From assembly GCA_944380395.1 (NCBI GenBank), contig CALWHM010000001.1:130999-194998 (forward strand): a stretch of 64,000 bases of DNA, written 5' to 3'. Shown here piece after piece: positions 1-8,329 of the stretch. The position numbers and the translations under genes were made by a program. This DNA is from an uncultured Clostridia bacterium (GTDB lineage Bacteria > Bacillota > Clostridia > Christensenellales > UBA3700). The notes under the pieces are model-generated. The model made no database searches. It worked only from the letters and a program-made list of their open reading frames with translations, and was not told where the DNA came from. Positions within the stretch are counted from its first letter, which is position 1, and each line of letters begins with the position of its first letter.

Positions 1-41
1 CCTTAATAAACAAAAGAAATTCTTTCTATAAGCGATAACTC

Positions 42-207
42 TTACTAAAATATTAGTACAGGTGATGTTTTTACTAAAATATTACTACGGGAAGTGGCTC
101 TTACTAAAATATTAGTATGAGAGATAGTTTTTACTAAAATATTAGTACGAGAGGTGATTTTTACTAAAATATTAGTATGGGATGTGGCTCTTACTAAAAT
201 ATTAGTA
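42..207. repeat. Phased 30-bp palindrome array 1 (6 units)
   Basis: Six copies of TTACTAAAATATTAGTA begin at 42, 71, 101, 131, 161 and 191. The period is exactly 30 bp except for the first step of 29. The core TACTAA-AATA-TTAGTA is an inverted repeat with 6-bp arms. The 12-13 nt spacers vary mainly by purine-purine or pyrimidine-pyrimidine changes. The copy at 71 has one arm mismatch. Several units contain TGA in the frame that would otherwise be open, so I read the array as non-coding. Function is unknown. Confidence 0.9.
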
Positions 208-330
208 CGAGGTTAAGCGGTATTTACAGGTATATCGCTGCCCTTTTGTGAACAAAATACTATTTTGTCGTTACTCATTAAGTTTTTGCCCTACCGACAA
301 TCAAATACCTTCTGTAATTATAACCGTTAG

Positions 331-375
331 TTAATTGAACGATTGAACAATTGAACAATTGAACAACTGTTCAAT
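331..375. repeat. Partial TTGAAC element (copy D)
   Basis: Three TTGAAC half-sites in tandem lead into TTGAACAACTGTTCAA, a 16-bp palindrome. The bases that follow (about 376-400) resemble the first 30 bp of the full copies near 41.1 and 41.7 kb, including ACTAGT and TATATTTT. No second terminus is seen before 500, so this copy looks truncated or rearranged. It lies between the two 30-bp palindrome arrays. Confidence 0.7.
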
Positions 376-507
376 CACTAGTAGTTATATTTTATAGTGA
401 AATTATTAGGAGCATATTAGGAAGCGAATGTTGCCGGCAAATATTACGAGGCAAAATATTACCATCAACACGCATAGGAATAAAAATATTAATATAAGTG
501 ACGACTC

Positions 508-704
508 TTACTAAAATATTAGTATGAGCGATGGATTTTACTAAAATATTAGTATGGGTGGCGGTTCTTACTAAAATATTAGTACAGGAGGTGCTTTTTA
601 CTAAAATATTCGTACAGACGATGGTTTTTACTAAAATATTAGTACGAGAGGTGATTTTTACTAAAATATTAGTACGGGAAGCGGCTCTTACTAAAATATT
701 AGTA
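508..704. repeat. Phased 30-bp palindrome array 2 (7 units)
   Basis: Seven copies of the same 17-bp unit as array 1 start at 508, 538, 568, 598, 628, 658 and 688, with a period of exactly 30 bp throughout. The 598 copy has one arm mismatch. One spacer (641-657 side of the 628 unit) is identical to a spacer of array 1, and the 658 spacer differs from the array 1 spacer after 71 by one base. Because 30 is divisible by 3, both strands show short ten-residue-repeat reading frames here, but these lack a ribosome site and any known family. Confidence 0.9.
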
Positions 705-740
705 CGGCAGTATGGCGCTGCCAATAAACGGTGCCGATAA

Positions 741-880
741 ACGGTAAAGGCGTTATGATTGCGTTAGTTTGTAAAGCAATATGGCGCCGATAATCGGTAA
801 AGCGCTATGATTGCGTTAGACGGTAAAGCGTTGTAGTTGCGTTAGTTTGCAAAGCAATATAATGCCGATAATCGGCGGAG
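741..880. repeat. Degenerate repeats with CCGATAATCGG
   Basis: Copies of GGTAAAGCGCTATGATTGCG-like sequence start near 741, 796 and 822. They alternate with TTTGTAAAGCAATATGGCGC-like copies near 768 and 847, which run into the small palindrome CCGATAATCGG or variants. The block separates palindrome array 2 from the 3' end of scpB. No gene or terminator is recognisable in it. Confidence 0.6.
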
Positions 881-927
881 TGATGCGGCTGCGTTAATTA
901 TAAATCGGATATAATGTCGCTGCTGCT

Positions 928-1851
928 CTACTCCTCGCCGTCATCATCGTCATTGTCGTCTTCGTCGTCAAATTCTTCGTCAAAGTCGTTACCGGTGTCT
1001 ATTTCGTCATCTTCATCGTCAAAGTCGTTGCCGACGTCTGTTTCGTCGTCGTTGTCCTCTTTGTTAAAGTCTTCGTCAGAGTCGGCTATATCTGCGGCGG
1101 CTTCCGCCTTTTCTTCTTCGTCCTCTCCGCTGACAAATTGCACATCCTCGCCCTTCAAAAACTCGGGCAGTTCTTCTTCCTCTTGCAAAGCCGCGTCCAA
1201 AGCCTTTTCCGTGGCGTTCAAAGCGTCCGTTTCGTCATCGTCCGCACTGAATACCTCGCCCGTGAAGTCTTCCGCCAAGTTGACTTCCTTAAACAATTCC
1301 TCCCTCTTGACGGCGAAGGTGCCCAATTCCATAAGTCGTTTCATAACGTCCTTGTATTCGGGCAGATCGTTCAGGCTGCGCAATTGGAATCTGCGCAAAA
1401 ATTCGTTGGTGGTGACATAGAGCCAAGGGCGCCCCGGCGTGTTGCGGTGACCGCTGACCCTTATAAGCCCCGCCCTCGTCAAGGTGGTGAGCGCATAGTC
1501 CGCGCTGGTATTGCCCCTTATCTCCTCTATTTCGCCGCGGGTTATGGGCTGTTTATAGGCGATTATCGCCAGCACTTGCAATAACGTGTCCGAAAGAGCT
1601 TTTTGCCGTATGGGGCGAAGTACGTCAGAAACCACATCTCCGTATGCGGGATTGGACGTGAACTGCACATAGTCGTTGAACTCCACGAGCAACACGCCCC
1701 TGTCGCCTTTATAACGCTGGGACAAGGCGCGAATGGCATCATTGAGCTGTTTGCGCGTTACGCCTTCCAACTTGTCCAAAATATCTTTTTTCTTTATCTC
1801 CGTTCCTGCCGAAAAAATTATGGCTTCCACGGTTTGGATAAGGTTTTCCAT
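928..1851 (-). CDS. scpB: Segregation and condensation protein B with long acidic tail
   Basis: ScpB is the kleisin-associated winged-helix subunit that joins ScpA and Smc in the chromosome-condensing SMC complex. Residues 1 to about 190 match the usual ScpB length and fold, including the segment ALSDTLLQVLAIIAYKQPIT typical of the family. The protein is 307 residues, about 100 longer than normal. The extra C-terminal part is almost entirely Asp and Glu with some Asn, and holds imperfect repeats around the motif GNDFD. The gene overlaps the scpA stop by one base (TGATG), which fits translational coupling. The tail ends next to the repeat block at 1-900. Identification is firm; the role of the tail is unknown. 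Confidence 0.95.
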   Translation of the reverse strand: MENLIQTVEAIIFSAGTEIKKKDILDKLEGVTRKQLNDAIRALSQRYKGDRGVLLVEFNDYVQFTSNPAYGDVVSDVLRPIRQKALSDTLLQVLAIIAYKQPITRGEIEEIRGNTSADYALTTLTRAGLIRVSGHRNTPGRPWLYVTTNEFLRRFQLRSLNDLPEYKDVMKRLMELGTFAVKREELFKEVNLAEDFTGEVFSADDDETDALNATEKALDAALQEEEELPEFLKGEDVQFVSGEDEEEKAEAAADIADSDEDFNKEDNDDETDVGNDFDDEDDEIDTGNDFDEEFDDEDDNDDDDGEE

Positions 1852-2678
1852 CAGTTCCCCTCCTCTTCGTCTATCTTCACAAGTTCGCGCATATCCGCCT
1901 TTGTGATGTCGAAGTTATCGTCAAGTGTTATGTATATTTCGCCGAACAGCTCTTTCTGCTCCGCTTTTGCCACCTGTTTTTTCATAAGTTCCAAAAGCGC
2001 GGAAAAGGTGGCTATCACCTCGCTTTTATTATACACCGAAGTGAAGAGCTGAGAAAACTCTATACTCTTTTTTTCTGAAAGCACGGTGGTTATGTACACG
2101 ATTTTTTCCGCAACCGTATATGTGTCGCGCGCAATTTTTTTGGTGGCGGTGCGCTTGTCCTCATCGCTGAAATTGAACAATATTTTGCCGTATGCGTCTA
2201 TCAGCTTTTCCAAGTTAAAGCTTTTTATGACTATTTTCGCGTCCTCTTCCGTGAATTGAGGCTCGCGCGTAAAGCGGTTTATCGTTTCAAGTCCGCGCAG
2301 CTGCTGCGACTGCTGTTTGAATATCTCATAGAGTTTCAGCTGGAATTTCAGTCTTTCGCCGGGATCTTCTATCCACTCGTCATCTCCGTCCATAAAGGCG
2401 TCGTCTTCCACCTCGGGCGGCAGAACGGAACGCGACTTTATCTCCAAAAGCGTTGCCGCCATAGCCATAAAGTCCGCAGCCACGTCCATATCCACGGTGT
2501 CGAGCTGTTTCATATATTCCATATATTGCCCTGTTATTTCGGATATGGGAAAGCTGTCTATCTGATACTTACCCTCTTCAACTATGAGCGTGTAAAGAAG
2601 CGCGATGGGACCTTCAAAGTCGCCCAAGGAAAATTTGAGCGAATCACTTGCATGATATTCAAAAGCCGCGTTTGCCAT
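1851..2678 (-). CDS. scpA: Segregation and condensation protein A
   Basis: ScpA is the kleisin subunit of the bacterial condensin Smc-ScpA-ScpB, acting at the nucleoid in chromosome compaction and segregation. The 275-residue protein shows the family pattern: an N-terminal FEGPIALLYTLI segment (usual FEGPLDLLLHLI), a stretch on avoiding MAATLLEIKSRSVLPP near residue 75, an acidic linker, and a C-terminal winged helix with FSALLELMKK near residue 230. It starts one base inside the stop of the upstream protease gene (TAATG) and ends in a one-base overlap with scpB. It therefore belongs to a tightly coupled lysA-protease-scpA-scpB operon. Confidence 0.95.
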   Translation of the reverse strand: MANAAFEYHASDSLKFSLGDFEGPIALLYTLIVEEGKYQIDSFPISEITGQYMEYMKQLDTVDMDVAADFMAMAATLLEIKSRSVLPPEVEDDAFMDGDDEWIEDPGERLKFQLKLYEIFKQQSQQLRGLETINRFTREPQFTEEDAKIVIKSFNLEKLIDAYGKILFNFSDEDKRTATKKIARDTYTVAEKIVYITTVLSEKKSIEFSQLFTSVYNKSEVIATFSALLELMKKQVAKAEQKELFGEIYITLDDNFDITKADMRELVKIDEEEGN

Positions 2679-3448
2679 TAAGCCATGCCTCCCAAAATGC
2701 TTCTTTGAATTATATCGATAAGCTTTATAAACAAGCTTTGATATTGACCGAATATGTTCAGATTCACCCCGATATAGCGCGCGATATACCCGAATACCGT
2801 AAACAGCAGGATAATGCCGATAAGCAGGAAGTTGCCGTATCTGTAATTAAATCTGACATATGCGTTATCCGGCTTTGCGAGCGTTTCCACAACCCTGAAT
2901 CCGTCAAGCGGATATACGGGAATGAGATTGAACAAGAACAGCGTCATATTTATCGTCACGCCGTACGCGCACAAGCAATAAAAAAATTGATATGCGTACC
3001 CTGCCGCCGTAGCCGATTGCGTGCTGGCTACAAACGCACCGCCAGGCAATATAACTATATTGTTTACAACGCCGAATACCGCCGTGACTATGCACAGCCC
3101 GATAAGCGCGACTACGGCGAGAATAAGGTTCATAGTCACGCCAGCAAGAGAAGTCATAAGCATACCCTTGCGGTAATTCGTGAAGTTGCGCGAGTCTATG
3201 GGCACGGGTTTAGCCCAGCCGAATCCGACTATAAGCATCATAATTGTACCCAATATGTCGAAATGTTTGAGCGGATTGAGCGTAAGTCTTCCCGCGTATT
3301 TGGCGGTAAAATCGCCGTTCAGATATGCGGCGTAACCGTGCGCCACCTCGTGAAGCATTATCGCAAACGCGCCGACGATGACTATCGCCAGCAGCATCAG
3401 CAGTCCGGAAACAAAGTTTCCGCTTGTGAATATCTGATATATCAGCAC
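2678..3448 (-). CDS. Site-2 protease family (M50) membrane metalloprotease
   Basis: This is an intramembrane zinc metalloprotease of the M50/S2P family. The HEVAH motif near residue 33 gives the HExxH zinc site inside a membrane segment, and PVYPLDGFRV near residue 172 supplies the second conserved NPxDG-like motif. Its 256 residues with about five to six membrane spans match the short YwhC-like group that is common beside scpAB in Firmicutes. The substrate cannot be told from sequence. It sits 5 bp after lysA and overlaps scpA by one base. Confidence 0.9.
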   Translation of the reverse strand: MLIYQIFTSGNFVSGLLMLLAIVIVGAFAIMLHEVAHGYAAYLNGDFTAKYAGRLTLNPLKHFDILGTIMMLIVGFGWAKPVPIDSRNFTNYRKGMLMTSLAGVTMNLILAVVALIGLCIVTAVFGVVNNIVILPGGAFVASTQSATAAGYAYQFFYCLCAYGVTINMTLFLFNLIPVYPLDGFRVVETLAKPDNAYVRFNYRYGNFLLIGIILLFTVFGYIARYIGVNLNIFGQYQSLFIKLIDIIQRSILGGMA

Positions 3449-3453
3449 TCTTT

Positions 3454-4770
3454 TTACTCCGTATCGGGAATGGCGTCCAAGCGCGTCAGATCCTCATAAG
3501 TCTGAGGTCTGACGGCATAGCCGCTCTTTCCGCCGCGCACGAAAACGACGGGCGGGATCGTGTTGCGATTATAGTTGCTTGCCATAGAATAGCAATATGC
3601 GCCCGTGGTGAATACGGCGAGCAGATCGCCGCGCCTGACTTTGGGAAGCGCGATGTCCTTGATGATTATATCGCCGCTTTCACAGCACTTGCCCGCTATC
3701 GTGACCACTTCTTCCGGCTTTTCGTTCGCCCTGTTTGCAAGCACGGCTTCATACTTGGCTTCATACAGCGCGGGGCGGATATTGTCCGTCATACCGCCGT
3801 CTATCGCCACATATTTGCGCACGCCGGGAATGTCCTTTATTGCGCCCACGGTATAGAGCGTTACGCCCGCTTCTCCGACTATCGCCCTGCCCGGTTCTAT
3901 TATAAATTCGGGCTTTTTTATGCCTTTGCGTTCCACGCAGTCGGAAAGCGTTTGCGTGAGCAGTTTGACATAGTCGCAATACTCCCGCACGTTATACTTG
4001 GGATCTTCTTCCGTATAGTGCACGCCGAAGCCGCCTCCCAAATTGAGCACGTCCACGGATATTCCGTCTTCTTGCAGTTTTTTGATAAAGTCGGTCATAA
4101 CGTCCACCGCCAAGGCGAACGCCGAACGATCAAATATCTGAGAGCCGATGTGGCAATGCACGCCCGCGAATTTCAGATTGCTCATACCTGCCGCCTGCCT
4201 GACAGCCGCCTCCGCCGCGCCCGACTTTATGGCGAAGCCGAATTTGGAGTCCACTTTTGCGGTTTGGATATATGAGTGAGTGTGCGCCTCCACGCCCGGA
4301 TTCACCCTGACGAGCACTTTTTGCACTTTGCCGTACTTTTTCGCATACTCGTTAATGCGTTCCGCGTCGTCCGCGGCGTCCACGACAATGGTGCCCACGC
4401 CCGCACGCATAGCCAAATCCAGCTCTGCGTCCGTCTTATTGTTGCCGTGGAAAAAGGCTTTGGACATATCAAAGCCCGCCGCCGAAGCGGTGTATATCTC
4501 TCCGCCGGAAACCACGTCTATACACGTGCCCTCCTGCTTCATCACGTTATAAATGGCTTTGCAGGAAAACGCCTTGGACGCATACGCCATATTGCCCGCC
4601 CCGTAAGTTTGAGCTATCGTCTGCCTGAACGCACGGCATACGGAACGGATATAGTCTTCATCCATAATATAGAGGGGCGTGCCGTATTTTTCCGCAAGCG
4701 CGGCGCAGTCGCAGCCGCCTATTTCCAGCCTGCCCGATTCGTTTACTTTCATAGTAGATCTGTAATTCAT
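3454..4770 (-). CDS. lysA: Diaminopimelate decarboxylase
   Basis: LysA removes CO2 from meso-diaminopimelate to give L-lysine, the last step of lysine synthesis. It is a cytosolic PLP enzyme of the alanine racemase-like fold-type III group. The PLP lysine lies in MAYASKAFSC, the glycine loop in LNLGGGFG, the phosphate-binding EPGRAIVG near residue 295, and the catalytic CCESGD segment near 365. I chose ATG at 4770 because GGTGA lies five bases upstream. A GTG three codons earlier is in frame but has no ribosome site. It is the first gene of an operon and has its own consensus promoter. Confidence 0.95.
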   Translation of the reverse strand: MNYRSTMKVNESGRLEIGGCDCAALAEKYGTPLYIMDEDYIRSVCRAFRQTIAQTYGAGNMAYASKAFSCKAIYNVMKQEGTCIDVVSGGEIYTASAAGFDMSKAFFHGNNKTDAELDLAMRAGVGTIVVDAADDAERINEYAKKYGKVQKVLVRVNPGVEAHTHSYIQTAKVDSKFGFAIKSGAAEAAVRQAAGMSNLKFAGVHCHIGSQIFDRSAFALAVDVMTDFIKKLQEDGISVDVLNLGGGFGVHYTEEDPKYNVREYCDYVKLLTQTLSDCVERKGIKKPEFIIEPGRAIVGEAGVTLYTVGAIKDIPGVRKYVAIDGGMTDNIRPALYEAKYEAVLANRANEKPEEVVTIAGKCCESGDIIIKDIALPKVRRGDLLAVFTTGAYCYSMASNYNRNTIPPVVFVRGGKSGYAVRPQTYEDLTRLDAIPDTE

Positions 4771-4799
4771 CTTCTTCACCCGTTAAATCAAGTTAACTT

Positions 4800-4829
4800 A
4801 TTGTACCACACACACGCGCGCCTTGTCAA
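4800..4829 (-). promoter_or_regulatory. Sigma-A type promoter of lysA operon
   Basis: On the minus strand TTGACA is followed after 18 bp by TACAAT, about 30 bp before the lysA start. It is back to back with the plus-strand promoter of the WYL regulator gene. Confidence 0.8.
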
Positions 4830-4892
4830 AATAATACCCGCGCGCATTTTATATATTTTTGTAAAATGCCCGCTTTCCTTCAAAAGCTTATA

Positions 4893-4921
4893 TTGACATT
4901 ATTTTTCATATATGCTACAAT
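4893..4921 (+). promoter_or_regulatory. Sigma-A type promoter of WYL regulator
   Basis: TTGACA, a 17-bp spacer and TACAAT form a near-perfect promoter about 50 bp before ATG 4971. It lies inside the longest possible reading frame of the downstream gene, which rules out the upstream ATG at 4866. Confidence 0.85.
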
Positions 4922-4970
4922 ATCGACAATAGAAAAAACGCCGCATACGCGCGTTTGCAAGGAGAAAATT

Positions 4971-5894
4971 ATGCTTGACAAACTGCTTTCAATGACGATA
5001 GACATTATAAGTCACGAAAAAATCACCGCCGCGCAATTGGCTTCAAAGCTGGAAATATCCGTGCGCACCGTTTACAGATATTTGGACGTGCTCAGTTCCG
5101 CGGGTATTCCGCTTTATTGCAGGCGCGGCAACGGCGGCGGCATTATGGTGGGAAGAGAATTCCGCCTGCCCGCCATGTTTTTGACGCGCGACGAGCTGGA
5201 CGTGACCCTTGCGGCGCTGTCCGCCCCCGAAGTCAAGAATATGAATTCCGCTGCGCAGGCGCGTGACAAGCTGGCTACGATGAAGGACAGGCGCCCGTCC
5301 GAAGCAAAACTATATTACAACGAAAATTATGTGGTGGATAACAGCGACGAAGGCAGCAATGTCTCCTTATCCGACAAGATAAATACCGTTATAAGCGCTA
5401 AGCACAACCGCCAAACCATGCGCATATGTTACCACGATTACCACGGCGCGACCACCACGCGCGATATAGACCCCCAATACCTTGTATATCACGACGGAAG
5501 CTGGTACGTGAACGCTTTTTGCCACCTGCGCGGCGAGATGCGCCTGTTCAAGATAGCGCGCATAACACATATGACTTTGACGGGCGGCGTGTTTATCCCG
5601 CAAACCAACAGCAAAACTTACAGTTTCAAAATGAAGCCCGCTCCCGGAAAAGTTAATTTGACGCTCAAAGTCACGCCCGAGGGCAGATACGAAGCGGAAG
5701 ATTGGCTGGGCGTGGAAAACGTAAAGCTCTCGGACGACGGCGTAAACTTTATAGCCGACGGCATTGTGCCCGCGGACGAATCCACTTACTCCAAGATAAT
5801 AGCGTTCGGCAAAAATGCCGCCGTGCTTGCCCCTCCCGCGGTAAAGCAGGCGGTGCTGAAAATGTGCAACGACTTTATTTCCGCCAACAACTAA
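4971..5894 (+). CDS. HTH-WYL transcriptional regulator
   Basis: This is a DNA-binding regulator of the YafY/DeoR-like WYL class. An N-terminal helix-turn-helix (residues 1-60, with ISVRTVYRYLDVLSSAGIPL as recognition region) is followed by a WYL domain from about residue 130. The WYL domain includes DIDPQYLVYHDGSWYVNAFC, in which SWYVN occupies the WYL ligand position. WYL domains sense small ligands or nucleic acids. The start at 4971 has AAGGAG seven bases upstream and follows a consensus promoter. The gene is monocistronic and divergent from lysA. The target is unknown; control of the neighbouring lysA operon is possible from the arrangement but not shown. Confidence 0.85.
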   Translation: MLDKLLSMTIDIISHEKITAAQLASKLEISVRTVYRYLDVLSSAGIPLYCRRGNGGGIMVGREFRLPAMFLTRDELDVTLAALSAPEVKNMNSAAQARDKLATMKDRRPSEAKLYYNENYVVDNSDEGSNVSLSDKINTVISAKHNRQTMRICYHDYHGATTTRDIDPQYLVYHDGSWYVNAFCHLRGEMRLFKIARITHMTLTGGVFIPQTNSKTYSFKMKPAPGKVNLTLKVTPEGRYEAEDWLGVENVKLSDDGVNFIADGIVPADESTYSKIIAFGKNAAVLAPPAVKQAVLKMCNDFISANN

Positions 5895-5913
5895 CGTTGT
5901 TAGGGCGGCTGTA

Positions 5914-5945
5914 AAAAAGGGGACGGCAGGCTGCCGTCCCTTTTC
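5914..5945. terminator. Bidirectional terminator between WYL gene and icd
   Basis: GGGACGGC-AGGCT-GCCGTCCC forms an 8-bp GC-rich stem at 5920-5940. A runs precede it and T runs follow it, so it can stop transcription of both convergent genes. Confidence 0.85.
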
Positions 5946-5960
5946 GTTCAACTTTATTTA

Positions 5961-7160
5961 TTACAGATTGCTTGCTATTTTACGGATAAATTCTTCCGTA
6001 TTCAGCTTTACGGCGGGGGTTTCCGACTTGAACAGCGGCACGAGATCGCCCGTCATATATCCGCTTTCTATGGTGCGGATAGTGGCTTTTTCCAACCTGT
6101 CCGCAAATTCCGCAAGTTCCGCATTGCCGTCCAGCTCTCCCCTCTTGCGCAAAGCGCCCGACCACGCGAAAATGGTGGCTACGGGGTTGGTGGAAGTGAC
6201 TTCACCCTTCAAATACTTGTAATAGTGGCGGGTGACGGTGCCATGGGCGGCTTCATATTCGTATTTGCCGTCCGGCGATACGAGTACGGACGTCATCATT
6301 GCAAGCGAGCCGTATGCGGTGGCTACCATATCGCTCATAACGTCTCCGTCATAGTTCTTGCACGCCCAGATAAAGCCGCCGTTTGAACGCATCACGCGCG
6401 CGACGGCGTCGTCTATCAGCGTGTAGAAGTACTCTATTCCCGCTTTTTCGAATTTTTCCTTATACTCGTTTTCGTATATCTCCGCGAATATGTCCTTAAA
6501 AGTGTGGTCGTACGTCTTGGATATGGTGTCCTTGGTGGCGAACCAAACGTCCTGCTTTACGTCAAGCGCGTAATTAAAGCAGCAACGGGCAAAGCTGGCA
6601 ATGCTCTTTTCCGTATTGTGCATGCCCAAAACTATGCCGCCCGACGCGGAGAAGTCGAATATCTCTATCTCACGTCTGCCGTTTTCATCCTCTATGACCA
6701 GCGTGGCTTTACCGCCTTTGGCGACTTTTCCCTCCACGTCGCGGTAGATGTCGCCGTATGCGTGCCTTGCCATCGTGATGGGGCTTGTCCAGCCGGGCAC
6801 ATAGGGCTGAATGCCCTTGACCAAGATGGGCGCGCGGAACACCGTGCCGTCCAAAATAGCCCTTATAGTGCCGTTGGGACTTTTCCACATAGTGGACAAA
6901 TTATACTCTTCAACGCGCTGAGCATTGGGAGTTATGGTCGCGCATTTGACGCCTACGCCGTATTTTTTTATGGCAAGGGCGCTTTCCGTGGTCACGGCGT
7001 CCTTGGTCTTTTCACGATTTTCAAGTCCCAAGTCATAATATTCCGTGTTGAGTTCCACATAGGGTTTGAGAAGTATTTCCTTGATCTGCTGCCAGATGAC
7101 CCTGGTCATTTCGTCGCCGTCCATTTCCACGAGCGGCACAGACATTTTGATTTTAGCCAT
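5961..7160 (-). CDS. icd: NADP-dependent isocitrate dehydrogenase (eukaryote-like type)
   Basis: It converts isocitrate to 2-oxoglutarate and CO2 with NADP+, supplying glutamate carbon and NADPH. At 399 residues, with the opening [16 protein letters not shown] and the substrate motif [12 protein letters not shown] near residue 90, it belongs to the homodimeric subfamily that includes eukaryotic IDH1/2 rather than the E. coli type. Metal-binding and cofactor regions ([32 protein letters not shown]) are intact. It has its own promoter at 7192-7220 and a GGAG ribosome site, so it looks transcribed separately from the upstream ddl gene. No other TCA-cycle gene is in the window. Confidence 0.95.
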   Translation of the reverse strand: MAKIKMSVPLVEMDGDEMTRVIWQQIKEILLKPYVELNTEYYDLGLENREKTKDAVTTESALAIKKYGVGVKCATITPNAQRVEEYNLSTMWKSPNGTIRAILDGTVFRAPILVKGIQPYVPGWTSPITMARHAYGDIYRDVEGKVAKGGKATLVIEDENGRREIEIFDFSASGGIVLGMHNTEKSIASFARCCFNYALDVKQDVWFATKDTISKTYDHTFKDIFAEIYENEYKEKFEKAGIEYFYTLIDDAVARVMRSNGGFIWACKNYDGDVMSDMVATAYGSLAMMTSVLVSPDGKYEYEAAHGTVTRHYYKYLKGEVTSTNPVATIFAWSGALRKRGELDGNAELAEFADRLEKATIRTIESGYMTGDLVPLFKSETPAVKLNTEEFIRKIASNL

Positions 7161-7191
7161 GGTAATTCTCCGTTAAATTTGATACTTTACC

Positions 7192-7220
7192 ATTATATAT
7201 TGCGCGCGCTTATTTTGCAA
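7192..7220 (-). promoter_or_regulatory. Promoter of icd
   Basis: On the minus strand TTGCAA, 17 bp and TATAAT lie about 30 bp before the icd start. They overlap the last codons of ddl. Confidence 0.75.
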
Positions 7221-8320
7221 GCGTTTGCGCTGCCTGTTCCGTACGCTTTCAATATGTCCGAAGAAAAAGTTTTGCCGCGCGCGACCCCTTCCGCCATCGC
7301 TTCTTCTATCATTATGTCCATCAGCCTGCTGCCGTCAATGCCCTTGTCCGTGAACAGATAACTTGCCAAAGAGCCGGGAATGGTGTTGGCTTCGTTCAAA
7401 TAGACCGCGCCGCTTTCATTGTCTATCAGGTAGTCAAAGCGAACCGCGCCCTTCATATTAAGTTCCGAATAGACGGCGGCGGAAGTGCTTTTTATGTATT
7501 TTTCCTTATCCGAAGATATTTTGGCTGGGAACTCGCGCGAGGACGCTCTTATCTTGCCGCCTTTTGAAAGATATTTGTCTTCAAACGTAAGAAACTCCTT
7601 CCAGCATACGGGGCGTTCCAGGGAAGAAATTATTATCTCTCCCCTGCTTTTCACGCAGGCGCAGTTGATTTCCGTAAAATCGCGCAAAGCCCGCTCTATC
7701 ACGATGACGTCGTCAAACTCAAACGCGACCGACATTGCGGCGAGAAGTTCTTCCGCATTGTTTGCCACGTCTATGCCTATGGAAGAGCCTTGGCGCGCGG
7801 GCTTGACTATCACGGGATAGCCGCACTTTTTTGCATATTCAACGGCTTCTTCCTCTCCTTCTTTTACGACTTTTGCGGCGGGAAGTACATTTGCGCCCAA
7901 CCCTAGGAATACGTTTTTCGACGTTATCTTATTCATACATATGGCGGAAGGCTCCACGCCGGGCGAAGTGTACGGAATGCCGCACATCTCCAAAAAGCCC
8001 TGCAAGGCGCCGTTTTCGCCCACACCGCCGTGGGTGCACAACAGCGCGCAGTCGATATGTATGCGCTTTCTTTTCAGCCCCTTACGCACGCACAGCTCAT
8101 TTTTTTCAAAGTGAACGGGCGCGCCTGCGGGGGCGTGCTCGCCTATATACGAGCGCACGCTTTGGGCGTTCATAGGCAGACGCATATCCCCGTTTTCGCC
8201 GATATGCACGGGATATATTTCGTATTTGAACCTGTCCAGCATACCCATAGCCTGAATGCCCGTTATTACGGATACGTCCCGTTCGCACGACGTGCCGCCA
8301 TATATTACCGCTATATTCAT
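7193..8320 (-). CDS. ddl: D-alanine--D-alanine ligase
   Basis: Ddl joins two D-alanines with ATP to make the dipeptide that MurF adds to peptidoglycan precursors. The 375-residue protein opens with the family motif IAVIYGGTSCERDVS and carries the ATP-grasp segment YPVIVKPARQGSSIG near residue 155. The C-terminal metal- and substrate-binding region is VYLNEANTIPGSLASYLF. A strong AGGAGG site precedes the ATG. It follows murF after 9 bp, pairing the two consecutive steps of the pathway. The region 215-275 is somewhat longer than in the E. coli enzyme, as in the VanA-like and Firmicutes forms. Confidence 0.95.
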   Translation of the reverse strand: MNIAVIYGGTSCERDVSVITGIQAMGMLDRFKYEIYPVHIGENGDMRLPMNAQSVRSYIGEHAPAGAPVHFEKNELCVRKGLKRKRIHIDCALLCTHGGVGENGALQGFLEMCGIPYTSPGVEPSAICMNKITSKNVFLGLGANVLPAAKVVKEGEEEAVEYAKKCGYPVIVKPARQGSSIGIDVANNAEELLAAMSVAFEFDDVIVIERALRDFTEINCACVKSRGEIIISSLERPVCWKEFLTFEDKYLSKGGKIRASSREFPAKISSDKEKYIKSTSAAVYSELNMKGAVRFDYLIDNESGAVYLNEANTIPGSLASYLFTDKGIDGSRLMDIMIEEAMAEGVARGKTFSSDILKAYGTGSANACKISARNI

Positions 8321-8329
8321 TTTACCCTC

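Noticed and set aside
1-704. CRISPR array
   Set aside because: Repeats are 17 bp and spacers 12-13 bp with related sequences, unlike CRISPR spacers, and no cas gene is present.
392-740. Ten-residue-repeat reading frames on both strands over palindrome array 2
   Set aside because: They arise because 30 bp is divisible by three; there is no ribosome site, equivalent units contain stops, and both strands are open at once.
914-1420. Serine-rich reading frame on the plus strand
   Set aside because: It is the antisense of the acidic tail of ScpB (GAC/GAA codons read as TCG/TTC).
4866-4970. N-terminal extension of the WYL regulator from ATG 4866
   Set aside because: It would contain the gene's own consensus promoter; ATG 4971 has a good ribosome site.
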